Assembly: GCA_026981855.1 (NCBI GenBank)
Contig: JALSIB010000037.1
Span: forward strand, 90,299 to 154,298
Direction: 5' to 3'
Length of the DNA: 64,000 bases
Origin: Methylothermaceae bacterium
Lineage (GTDB): Bacteria > Pseudomonadota > Gammaproteobacteria > Methylococcales > Methylothermaceae
Part shown: in pieces, positions 47,791-55,781 of the stretch
Position numbering within the stretch: position 1 is the stretch's first letter
Layout: every line of letters starts with the position of its first letter
Position numbers and translations under genes: made by a program
Notes under the pieces: model-generated
What the model saw: the letters and a program-made list of their open reading frames with translations, nothing else
Told to the model about the DNA's origin: nothing
Database searches by the model: none

Positions 47791-49776
47791 ATGGCCGAAC
47801 TCGAAATCAACCGGTTGCCCGGACCCGAACCCTCACCCGCCCTGTCGCCGCCTCCCCCCCCCTGGTACCGCTCCAGACGGTTGCGGATATTCGCTCTGGT
47901 GTTCACCGTCACCCTGGTCGTGGGCCTGCTGGTGGTCTTCCTCCGCCCCCCCATCTATCAGGCAAGCGCTTCCCTGCTGACCAAGGCTCCCAAGGCCGCG
48001 GACCAGGCGGATACGCTCATCGATCCCAACCACCCCCTGCCCCTCCCCGTCGACCCCCAGCACGTGGCCATCCAGCGGGTATTGCTCACCGCCCAGCCCT
48101 TACTGGTCGAGACCCTGCACCGGCTGGAACCGGAAGGCTTGTTGCCCCAGGGCATCACACCGGCGGAAGTCAAATCGATGTTGAGTGTGGAGCCGGTACC
48201 GGACACCAACCTGGTGGCCCTGCGGGCGGAAGGAAGCGAACAGGAACTGCTCGCCCCCCTGGTCAATACCTGGATCGACGTCTACATGGAAAACCGCATC
48301 AGGCAGATCCAGCAATCCACCGGCGCCACCCTCGAGGCCCTCCATGCCCAGCTCACTGAGCTGGAGAGCAGAATCGCCCGGAAACGCCGCCAACTGGAAG
48401 CTTTCCGGCAACGCTACGATATCGCTTCCCTCGAGCGCAGTGAAAACGACGTTCTGGCCCGCCTCAAGGGGCTGAACGACTCCCTCAACGCCGCCAGCGA
48501 AGAAGCGGTCAAAGCCAAAGCCAGACTGGAAGCCATCCGGCAAGCCATCGCCGAAGGGAAACCGGTGGTTCCCGAAAGCGATGAAAGAGTCTTGGCGGTA
48601 CTGGTGGAACAGGCCCAGAGGCTCCGCGAACAACTGACGGAGATGAAGCAACGGTTTACCCCCGACTATATTCGCCTCAATCCCCAATACCGGAAGATCC
48701 CAAAGCAATTGAAGGAAGTCGAGGCGAAGATCGCCACCTTGACGGGAAACGGAAAAAAGGTCGTCCTGACCACGGCCGAGCGGGAATACGCCAGCGCCAG
48801 ACAGGCAGTGGAGGAAATCCGCCGGCAGTTGAACGAACAAAAACGGCTGGCAACCGAATTCAGTGCCCGCTTCTCCGAACACGAGGCGATGGTCAAGGAA
48901 CTGGAACAAATGGAAGAAAACCAGCGCGAACTGCAAAACCGCATCACCCGCCTGGAAGTCAAGCAAAATGAAGACTATCCCCAGGTGGAAGTGGTGGAAC
49001 GCGCATACTTCCCGGAACATCCCGTCCGCCCTCATTATTGGCGCGACGCCTTATGGGTACTGACAGGCGCGCTCGGCCTGGGGTTGTTCTCGGTCTGGCT
49101 GGCGGAGTTTCTGACCCGGCGGGAAAAACCGGCGCCGGAAACCCGTCTGACCTTGTCCGGGGTGCATGTCTACGCCAATCCCCAAGGACAAGAAATGTTG
49201 GAGCAGGCCGCCCCCGGTCAGGCGATCCTGGAAAACCAGGCGCCGGTCCGGGCGCTGGAAAGCCACCCGCCCCAGGAGTTGAGCCGCGGGGAGATCGATC
49301 AGCTGCTGGACAAGGCGGATCTGCGGGGCCGGCAGACCATCGCCCTGTTACTGAGTGGATTGACAGCCGACGAAATCTGCCGTCTCGACACCACCCACTT
49401 CGACCTCAAAGCCAACGTTTTCTTCGCCCCGCCCCCCCATCAGCGCAAACTTCCCCTGGCCCCCCGGTTGAAGACCTGGCTCGAAACGAGCGGCGGCGCT
49501 CCCCTCACCCCGACCGACGAAGAGGAAATGGCCAAAAGCATCTACCTGACAGCCGTCGAGGCGGACCTGCCCCACCCGGAAAGCGTATCGCCCGCGGCGC
49601 TGCGCCACACTTACCTGCTCTATTTGTTGCGTCAGGGAATCAAGCTCGCGGAACTGGAAAAGGTCGCAGGCCCTGTTCCACTGGAAAACCTGTCTCATTA
49701 CCGGCAACACATCCCCAAAGACGTCGATCCCTCCACTGCGACGGTGCATTTGATTCACCCTTGCCTGCAACCCTGA
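47791..49776 (+). CDS. Wzz/GumC-type polysaccharide co-polymerase with degenerate tyrosine-recombinase domain
   Basis: Protein of 661 residues. After a proline-rich cytoplasmic start there is a membrane helix (33-51), a Wzz-like periplasmic domain with long coiled coil (about 165-400), and a second helix (419-441) following the typical RAYFPEHPVRPHYWRDA. This is the chain-length determinant layout. From about 496 to 650 the cytoplasmic part reads like a tyrosine recombinase catalytic domain: LLLSGLTADEICRL, a beta-hairpin with HQRKLPLAPRLKTWL, AALRHTYLLYLLRQGIKL and AGPVPLENLSHY. R605 and Y637 match catalytic Arg II and Tyr at XerD spacing (32 residues), but Arg I is T525, the box II histidine is A602 and the box III histidine is P628. 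It is therefore unlikely to cut DNA. GGAGA precedes the ATG. The ABC exporter gene follows after one base. Confidence 0.85.
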   Translation: MAELEINRLPGPEPSPALSPPPPPWYRSRRLRIFALVFTVTLVVGLLVVFLRPPIYQASASLLTKAPKAADQADTLIDPNHPLPLPVDPQHVAIQRVLLTAQPLLVETLHRLEPEGLLPQGITPAEVKSMLSVEPVPDTNLVALRAEGSEQELLAPLVNTWIDVYMENRIRQIQQSTGATLEALHAQLTELESRIARKRRQLEAFRQRYDIASLERSENDVLARLKGLNDSLNAASEEAVKAKARLEAIRQAIAEGKPVVPESDERVLAVLVEQAQRLREQLTEMKQRFTPDYIRLNPQYRKIPKQLKEVEAKIATLTGNGKKVVLTTAEREYASARQAVEEIRRQLNEQKRLATEFSARFSEHEAMVKELEQMEENQRELQNRITRLEVKQNEDYPQVEVVERAYFPEHPVRPHYWRDALWVLTGALGLGLFSVWLAEFLTRREKPAPETRLTLSGVHVYANPQGQEMLEQAAPGQAILENQAPVRALESHPPQELSRGEIDQLLDKADLRGRQTIALLLSGLTADEICRLDTTHFDLKANVFFAPPPHQRKLPLAPRLKTWLETSGGAPLTPTDEEEMAKSIYLTAVEADLPHPESVSPAALRHTYLLYLLRQGIKLAELEKVAGPVPLENLSHYRQHIPKDVDPSTATVHLIHPCLQP

Positions 49777-49777
49777 C

Positions 49778-51610
49778 ATGAACGAAACGGTGACCCCTTC
49801 CCCCCGAAGGTACGACTGGCGTGTCATCGTCCACCTGGCCCTGCGGCACAAACGCCGGCTCTGGCTGGCACAATTGATCGCCCTGCTGGCGGCGCTCGCC
49901 GCAGTCCCCGTTCCCCTGTTGATTCCGACCCTGGTGGACGAAGTGCTGCTGCACCACCCGGGACCGGTCACCGCTTTCATCGATCTCTGGCTCCCAGACG
50001 GGTGGCTGCCGCCCCCATGGCGGGGACCGGTATGGTACATCGTGGTGGTGCTGATGGCCTCGGTTTTGCTGCGTCTCACCGCCCTGGTCTTCAACGTCTG
50101 GCAGACCCGCCAGTTCACGGAAATCTCCAAGGACGTGATCTTCCGCCTTCGGTCCTCGCTGCTGCGGCGCCTGGAACGGATCTCCATGGCCGAATACGAA
50201 TCCCTGGGCAGCGGCACCGTGGTCACCCACTTGGTGACCGATCTGGACACGCTGGACAATTTCCTCGGGGTCACCATCAGCCGTTCCCTGATCGCCCTGT
50301 TGACCATCCTCGGCACCGCCGCCATCCTGCTATGGATACATTGGCCCCTGGCATTGTTCATTCTCTGTCTCAACCCCCTGGTGATCTATTTCACCAAAGC
50401 CCTGGGAAAGCGGGTCAAGCAACTCAAGAAACAGGAAAACTCGGCCCTCGAAGTCTTCCAGCAGGCGTTGACCGAAACGCTGGACGCCATCCAGCAGATT
50501 CGCGCCAGCAACCGCGAACGCTATTACTTCCACCGGCTCGTGGATCACGCGGCCGAGGTCAGAACCCATGCCACCCACTACACCTGGAAGAGCGATGCAC
50601 TGAGCCGTTTGAGTTTCGTGGTGTTTCTCCACGGGGTGGATCTTTTCCGCGCCACCGCCATGGGCATGGTGCTGTTTTCCGATCTGACGATCGGGCAGAT
50701 GCTGGCGGTATTCGGCTACCTTTGGTTCATGATGTCACCGATCCAGGAATTGCTGGGCATTCAGTATGCCTTTTACAGCGCCCAGGCGGCCCTCACCCGC
50801 ATCAACCGGCTGCTGGATCTGAAACAGGAACCCCGTTATCCCCACCTGGCCAACCCCTTCAAGGGCCGGCGTAGCGTCGGCGTGGCGGTGGAAAATCTGC
50901 ACTTCAGCTATGGCAACCGCGAAAACCACGAAGTCCTCAAGGGCGTGAGTCTCGACATCGAGGCAGGGGAAAAAATCGCCCTGGTCGGTGCCAGCGGCGG
51001 TGGCAAATCCACCCTGGTGCAGGTACTGATCGGCCTTTATACCCCTTCTTCGGGCATGGTCTATTACGACGGGGTGCCCATCGACCGAATCGGCATGGAC
51101 GTGGTGCGCGAACATGTGGTCACGGTGCTGCAACACCCGGTCCTTTTCAACGACACCATTCGCGCCAACCTCACCCTGGGCCGGGAGCTGTCCCCCTCTT
51201 CGCTCTGGCGCGCCCTGGAAATCGCCCAGATCGCCGATACGGTGGCCTCGCTTCCCCAGGGGCTGGATACCGTCATCGGCCGCTCCGGGATGCGGCTTTC
51301 GGGCGGCCAGAGGCAGCGCCTGGCCATCGCCCGAATGATTCTGACAGATCCCAGCGTGGTGATCCTGGACGAAGCCACCTCGGCCCTGGACACGGAAACC
51401 GAGCAACGGCTGCATGCCGCCTTGGCGGGGTTTCTGCGGCAACGCACCACCCTGATCGTGGCCCACCGTCTCAGTGCGGTGAAACAAGCCGACCGGGTCG
51501 TGGTTTTCGAGGATGGGCGAATCTGCGAACAGGGCGGACACGACGACCTCATCGCCTTGGGCGGCCTCTATGCTAAACTCTATGGCGAACGTCAGCAGGC
51601 GCTGATGTGA
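49778..51610 (+). CDS. MsbA-type ABC exporter, fused permease and ATPase
   Basis: Half-transporter of 610 residues: six membrane helices (about 25-340) and a nucleotide-binding domain with Walker A VGASGGGKSTL (near 405), Q-loop VLQHPVLF, signature RLSGGQRQRL, Walker B VVILDEATSALD, and the H-loop AHRLS. It works as a homodimer or with an unseen partner. It starts one base after the polysaccharide co-polymerase stop, so it may export lipid-linked or polymer material connected to that protein. Lipid A flippase MsbA is an alternative, but MsbA genes usually sit beside lpxK. Confidence 0.9.
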   Translation: MNETVTPSPRRYDWRVIVHLALRHKRRLWLAQLIALLAALAAVPVPLLIPTLVDEVLLHHPGPVTAFIDLWLPDGWLPPPWRGPVWYIVVVLMASVLLRLTALVFNVWQTRQFTEISKDVIFRLRSSLLRRLERISMAEYESLGSGTVVTHLVTDLDTLDNFLGVTISRSLIALLTILGTAAILLWIHWPLALFILCLNPLVIYFTKALGKRVKQLKKQENSALEVFQQALTETLDAIQQIRASNRERYYFHRLVDHAAEVRTHATHYTWKSDALSRLSFVVFLHGVDLFRATAMGMVLFSDLTIGQMLAVFGYLWFMMSPIQELLGIQYAFYSAQAALTRINRLLDLKQEPRYPHLANPFKGRRSVGVAVENLHFSYGNRENHEVLKGVSLDIEAGEKIALVGASGGGKSTLVQVLIGLYTPSSGMVYYDGVPIDRIGMDVVREHVVTVLQHPVLFNDTIRANLTLGRELSPSSLWRALEIAQIADTVASLPQGLDTVIGRSGMRLSGGQRQRLAIARMILTDPSVVILDEATSALDTETEQRLHAALAGFLRQRTTLIVAHRLSAVKQADRVVVFEDGRICEQGGHDDLIALGGLYAKLYGERQQALM

Positions 51611-51684
51611 CCCCCTCCGACACCTGACCGGCCAGGCGCCGGCGCTTTTCCGTCCGTCCGAACGCTTCGAATGACAAGGCACCG

Positions 51685-52536
51685 ATGAGCGACCCCGTTT
51701 CTTCCCGATACGACCTTCACGCCCATTCCACGGCCTCGGACGGCAGGCTCGACCCCGGCGATCTGGTTCGCCGCGCGGCCTGTAACCGGGTCGAATATCT
51801 GGCGCTGACGGACCACGACACCGTCGGCGGCATCCGGGCGGCGAGGGATGCCGCGCGCCGAAGCGGCATCCGGCTGGTTGCCGGCGTGGAAATTTCGGTC
51901 ACCTGGAACAAGAAATGCTTCCATATCCTCGGGCTGGGCATCGACCCGGCCAACGAAACGCTCCTGAGCGGGTTGGCGGGGCTGCAACGCATACGCCGGG
52001 AGCGGGCCCGGCAGATATCGGACAAGCTCGAAAAGCACGGCATCCACGGCGCCCTGACAGCTGCCCGGAAAATGGCGGGAGCCGGCATGATCACCCGCAC
52101 CCACTTTGCCCGCTTCCTGGTTGCCGAAGGCCACGCCACGTCGGTTTCCGAAGTGTTCGATCGCTATCTGGTGAGAGGAAAGCCCGGCCACGTGGCCACC
52201 CGATGGGCCGGCCTGGAGGAGGCCCTGAGCTGGATCCGGGCGGCGGGAGGGCTGGCCGTCCTGGCCCATCCCCTGCGTTACCGGCTGACCGCCAGCTGGC
52301 TGCGCAGATTCCTCACCGCCTTCCAATCTGCCGGCGGAACCGGAATCGAGATCGTCTGCGGCAACAGCACGCCCCAACAGATCGCCACCTGTGCCGATTA
52401 TGCCCGCCGCTACCGGCTTTCGGGATCGGTGGGATCGGACTTTCACGACCCGGATTTCCCCTGGATCGACCTCGGCAGGCTTCCTCCCCTGCCCGCCGGC
52501 GTCACGCCGGTATGGGAGCACCTGGAGACATCTTGA
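51685..52536 (+). CDS. PHP-domain phosphoesterase, RNase AM/TrpH-like
   Basis: Protein of 283 residues with metal-binding motifs YDLHAHSTASDG near the N-terminus, LALTDHDTVGGI, GVEIS, VLAHPLRY and GSDFHDPDFPW. This matches YciV/TrpH (RNase AM), a 5'-3' exonuclease and 3',5'-bisphosphate phosphatase, rather than the CpsB/YwqE tyrosine phosphatases of capsule loci. It lies 74 bp after the ABC exporter and 2 bp before the ligase-like gene. Confidence 0.9.
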   Translation: MSDPVSSRYDLHAHSTASDGRLDPGDLVRRAACNRVEYLALTDHDTVGGIRAARDAARRSGIRLVAGVEISVTWNKKCFHILGLGIDPANETLLSGLAGLQRIRRERARQISDKLEKHGIHGALTAARKMAGAGMITRTHFARFLVAEGHATSVSEVFDRYLVRGKPGHVATRWAGLEEALSWIRAAGGLAVLAHPLRYRLTASWLRRFLTAFQSAGGTGIEIVCGNSTPQQIATCADYARRYRLSGSVGSDFHDPDFPWIDLGRLPPLPAGVTPVWEHLETS

Positions 52537-52538
52537 CC

Positions 52539-53957
52539 ATGGGACAGGAAATCGCCCGGATCGAATTCTCCCCCGAGGATTTCGCCCGTTTCCGGCACAA
52601 AGTGACAGAGGAGACGGAAAGGCTCGTTCAGTTGGAAAAACAAGGCGCCTTGTCCGCACGCCCCCCCACCGGGGGGTTCGAAATCGAAGCCTGGCTGGTG
52701 GACCAGGACATGCGGCCGGCCCCGCTCAACGAAAGATATTTCGAACTGCTGGCCGACCCGCTGGCATCAGCCGAGCTGGCACGCTTCAACATTGAACTGA
52801 ACAACCTGCCCAGACGGCTCAAAGACGATGCCCTGCGGCGCTTCCATCACGATCTGGAAGCCATCTGGCGCCACGCCAGCCAGACGGCCCGGCGCCTGGA
52901 CATTCATCTGCTGATGATCGGCATTCTCCCCACCTTGCGCCAGAGCGACCTGACCCCGGCCAACATGTCCCCCCTGAACCGCTATCACGCCCTCAACGAA
53001 CAGATCCTCCGATTGCGCGGTCAACCGCTGCAGCTGGAAATCACCGGAAACGAGCATCTGGCGTGCCTTCACGACGACGTGATGCTGGAATCCGCCGCCA
53101 CCTCGTTCCAGATTCACCTCCAGGCTCCCCTGGACAGGGCGGTCGCGTTCTACAATGCCTCAATCGTGGCCTCGGCCGCCACTGTGGCGGCCGGCGCCAA
53201 TTCGCCCTATCTGTTCGGCCGGGATCTGTGGGCCGAAACCCGTATTCCGGTATTCGAACAATCCATCGCCATCGGTGGCTACGGGGACGCCATCCACGGC
53301 CCTCTGCAAAGGGTCGGCTTCGGCAGCCGCTATGTCACCCGGCGCATGACGGAAGTGTTCGAAGAGAACCTGGCCCACTTCCCTCCCCTTTTGCCGATCC
53401 TCTTCGAGGAGGACACAGACAGCTTCCCCCACCTGCGCCTCCATAATGGCACCATCTGGCGTTGGAACCGCCCCCTGGTGGGCTTCGATGAAGACGGCAA
53501 ACCCCATTTCAGAATCGAACACCGGGTGCTTCCCGCAGGCCCCACGGTCACAGACATGATCGCCAACGCCGCCCTCTACTATGGGCTGGCCGAATCCCTG
53601 AGCCATGATCCCTGCCGGCTTCCCTTCGCCCAGGCCCGTGACAACTTCTATCTGGCCACCAGGCATGGCTGGGATGCACACGTCATCTGGCTGGACGAGC
53701 GGCGCTGGCGGTTACGCCGGCTGCTCCTGGAGGAGTTGATCCCCCTGGCCCGGGAAGGATTGCGACGGCTTGGAATCTGCCACCGTGACAGCGAGTTCTA
53801 TCTCGATATCATTCGCCAACGGGTAAGCGGCGACCAGAACGGCAGCCAGTGGCAACGCCGTTTCGTCGCCACCCACGGCAAGGACTTCATCCGCCTGACG
53901 CGGACCTATCTGGATCTGCAACAACAAGGAAAACCGGTTCACACATGGCCGATCTGA
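52539..53957 (+). CDS. GCS2-type glutamate-cysteine ligase-like carboxylate-amine ligase
   Basis: Protein of 472 residues resembling the plant/GCS2-type glutamate-amine ligase family. Visible: a metal-binding glutamate region GGFEIEAWLVDQ near residue 45, FNIELNNLPR, GILPTLRQSDLTPANMSPLNRYHALN, SFQIHLQ, and the central glycine/asparagine-rich ANSPYLFGRDLWAETRI. The C-terminal half contains RIEHRVLPAGPTVTDMIANAALYYGL. The family forms an amide bond between glutamate or another carboxylate and an amine. The acceptor here is unknown. GGAGA precedes the ATG. It overlaps the M14 deacylase gene by 13 bp, implying a coupled make-and-hydrolyse pair. Confidence 0.78.
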   Translation: MGQEIARIEFSPEDFARFRHKVTEETERLVQLEKQGALSARPPTGGFEIEAWLVDQDMRPAPLNERYFELLADPLASAELARFNIELNNLPRRLKDDALRRFHHDLEAIWRHASQTARRLDIHLLMIGILPTLRQSDLTPANMSPLNRYHALNEQILRLRGQPLQLEITGNEHLACLHDDVMLESAATSFQIHLQAPLDRAVAFYNASIVASAATVAAGANSPYLFGRDLWAETRIPVFEQSIAIGGYGDAIHGPLQRVGFGSRYVTRRMTEVFEENLAHFPPLLPILFEEDTDSFPHLRLHNGTIWRWNRPLVGFDEDGKPHFRIEHRVLPAGPTVTDMIANAALYYGLAESLSHDPCRLPFAQARDNFYLATRHGWDAHVIWLDERRWRLRRLLLEELIPLAREGLRRLGICHRDSEFYLDIIRQRVSGDQNGSQWQRRFVATHGKDFIRLTRTYLDLQQQGKPVHTWPI

Positions 53958-54982
53958 AACTGCATCGACTCGATCACGTACCCGAACGGCTGCTCGACAT
54001 CGACGCCCTCGACCTCCACACCCTGCTGCCGGGGCCAACCTTGCTCCACCTGGAAGGACGGGATCCACACCCCTTGTTCGTTTCCGTCCTGCTTCACGGC
54101 AACGAGATCACCGGCCTCCTCGCCATCCAGAGACTGTTGAAAAAATACCAACGGCACGCCCTCCCGAGATCACTCAGCGTCTTCTTCGGCAACATCGATG
54201 CGGCACGCGCCGGACTGCGGCGCCTCGGCGGACAACCCGACTACAACCGCATCTGGCCCGGTACCGACCACCCCCCGTGCCCGGAAACCCGATTGATGCA
54301 GCAGGTGTGGTCGATCATGCGCGACAAAGGGGTCCGGATGAGCATCGACATCCACAACAATACCGGACGCAATCCTCTATACGGCTGTATCAACCGGCTC
54401 GACCCCCGTTTCCTCAATCTGGCGGCCCTGTTTGGGCGCCTGGTGGTCTATTTCCTCAGGCCCAGAGGCGTTCAGTCCATGGCCTTCGCCCGGCTGTGCC
54501 CCGCGGTGACCCTGGAATGCGGCAAGCCCGGCGTCTCCCAGGGTGTCGATCGCGCCAGTGATTTCATCGACACCTGCCTGCACCTGGAGGCCATACCCGA
54601 CCGCCTGCCTGGAAAAGGCGGCATCGACCTGTTTCATACCGTCGCCCAAATCAAGATCCGCGAAGGGTGCAGCTTCAGTTTCAGCGAATCGACCGCCGAT
54701 TTGCTGTTTCGCGGCGACCTCGATCATCTCAACTTCACCGAGCTGCCCCCGGGTATTTCCCTTGGCGAAGTCCATACGGACGCGCTGCCTTTGATCGCGC
54801 TCGACGACGAGGGTCGGGACGTCACCGACCGCTACTTCGAGGTCCGGGAAGGAAAGTTGTGGCTCAAGCAAAAAGTGATGCCATCGATGCTCACCCTCGA
54901 CGAACGCATCATCCGCCAGGACTGCCTCTGTTATCTGATGGAACGGCTGGATGAAACCAATCCCCTGGGAGAAAATCCCTGA
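53945..54982 (+). CDS. M14-type succinylglutamate desuccinylase/aspartoacylase-like deacylase
   Basis: Protein of 345 residues with a zinc carboxypeptidase-like fold: HGNEITGLLAIQRLL (HxxE zinc pair), PDYNRIWPG (the NR substrate motif), SIDIHNNTGRNP (third zinc ligand) and the catalytic glutamate in TLECGKPG. AstE/ASPA relatives hydrolyse N-acyl amino acids; other family members occur with ATP-grasp or GCS2 amide ligases. It starts 13 bases inside the ligase-like gene. The C-terminal third (from about 225) is a smaller beta-rich addition. Confidence 0.82.
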   Translation: MADLKLHRLDHVPERLLDIDALDLHTLLPGPTLLHLEGRDPHPLFVSVLLHGNEITGLLAIQRLLKKYQRHALPRSLSVFFGNIDAARAGLRRLGGQPDYNRIWPGTDHPPCPETRLMQQVWSIMRDKGVRMSIDIHNNTGRNPLYGCINRLDPRFLNLAALFGRLVVYFLRPRGVQSMAFARLCPAVTLECGKPGVSQGVDRASDFIDTCLHLEAIPDRLPGKGGIDLFHTVAQIKIREGCSFSFSESTADLLFRGDLDHLNFTELPPGISLGEVHTDALPLIALDDEGRDVTDRYFEVREGKLWLKQKVMPSMLTLDERIIRQDCLCYLMERLDETNPLGENP

Positions 54983-55005
54983 CACAGCCGGAGGAAAGCG
55001 AAGGA

Positions 55006-55671
55006 ATGTGGACTCAAGTCTCGCCGCTTCCTGCCGATAAGGGAGCAGGGCCGGGCCATGTTCACCAGATAGCGATGCAGATTCGTTCGACATCCATCAT
55101 TCCCCACCCCCCGGTGACGGGGCGCGGCACCGAGCGGCCGCAAACCCACCGGCCGGCGGGGCAAAAAGACACATCCGGCAAAAATGCTTCTGTGTCCAAT
55201 GCGCTGAATCTGGATCAGAGCCAGCTTCGGCAGGTGGAGAAACTCAGACAACGCGACCGCGAGGTCCGCAATCACGAAATGGCCCACCTGGCCGCCGCCG
55301 GCGCCTACGCCTTGGGCGGCCCCACCTTCGAATATCAGAAAGGTCCCGATGGACAACGTTACGCCATCGGCGGCCACGTCAACATCGACACCTCCCCGGT
55401 TCCCGGCGATCCCGAAGCCACCCTGCGCAAAGCCGAAACCATCCGCCGCGCCGCCCTCGCCCCCGGCGATCCTTCCCCCCAGGACCGCAGCGTCGCAGCC
55501 GCGGCCTCCGCCATGGCCATCAAGGCACAAATCGAAATACAGCAACGGCCGGATCAAAACGCCTCCGGGTCCGCAAGAAACCGGTCACAGGATCCCGAAA
55601 CCGCATCGGATCGCTACCGTGCCGGCCTCGACGACGAATCCTCCGCTCAAAAGCTGGATCTTTTGGCATAG
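55006..55671 (+). CDS. SprA-related putative metalloprotease
   Basis: Protein of up to 221 residues. The centre reads RDREVRNHEMAHLAAAGAYALGGPTFEYQ then GPDGQRYAIGGHVNIDTSP: the family pattern, with HEMAH as a possible HExxH-like zinc site. The C-terminal helical region is alanine-rich. No experimentally settled function is known to me. It could start at 55006 (GGAGG eleven bases upstream) or 55075. The first 65 residues are low-complexity and proline-rich. It stands 23 bp after the deacylase gene. Confidence 0.78.
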   Translation: MWTQVSPLPADKGAGPGHVHQIAMQIRSTSIIPHPPVTGRGTERPQTHRPAGQKDTSGKNASVSNALNLDQSQLRQVEKLRQRDREVRNHEMAHLAAAGAYALGGPTFEYQKGPDGQRYAIGGHVNIDTSPVPGDPEATLRKAETIRRAALAPGDPSPQDRSVAAAASAMAIKAQIEIQQRPDQNASGSARNRSQDPETASDRYRAGLDDESSAQKLDLLA

Positions 55672-55781
55672 CCTGAAAATCTCCGCCGCGGCGTCATTCA
55701 TTTTACAATGTAGCCGGCCGAGGCATACGGGCCGAAAGCGGAAAGACGGACTCCCCCAAACCTTCGAATTTCAAGGCTTTC

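Noticed and set aside
49276..49760. Integrase-like domain as evidence of a mobile element or integration site
   Set aside because: The domain is in frame with a membrane protein, has lost Arg I and both histidines, and there is no attachment site, tRNA target, or cargo boundary around it.
49778..51610. ABC exporter as the lipid A flippase MsbA
   Set aside because: It is not next to lpxK and is tightly paired with a polysaccharide co-polymerase, so the specific name is not supported, though the architecture is the same.
51685..52536. PHP protein as the phosphatase partner of a capsule tyrosine kinase (CpsB/YwqE type)
   Set aside because: Its motifs follow the TrpH/RNase AM type, and no BY-kinase is encoded nearby.
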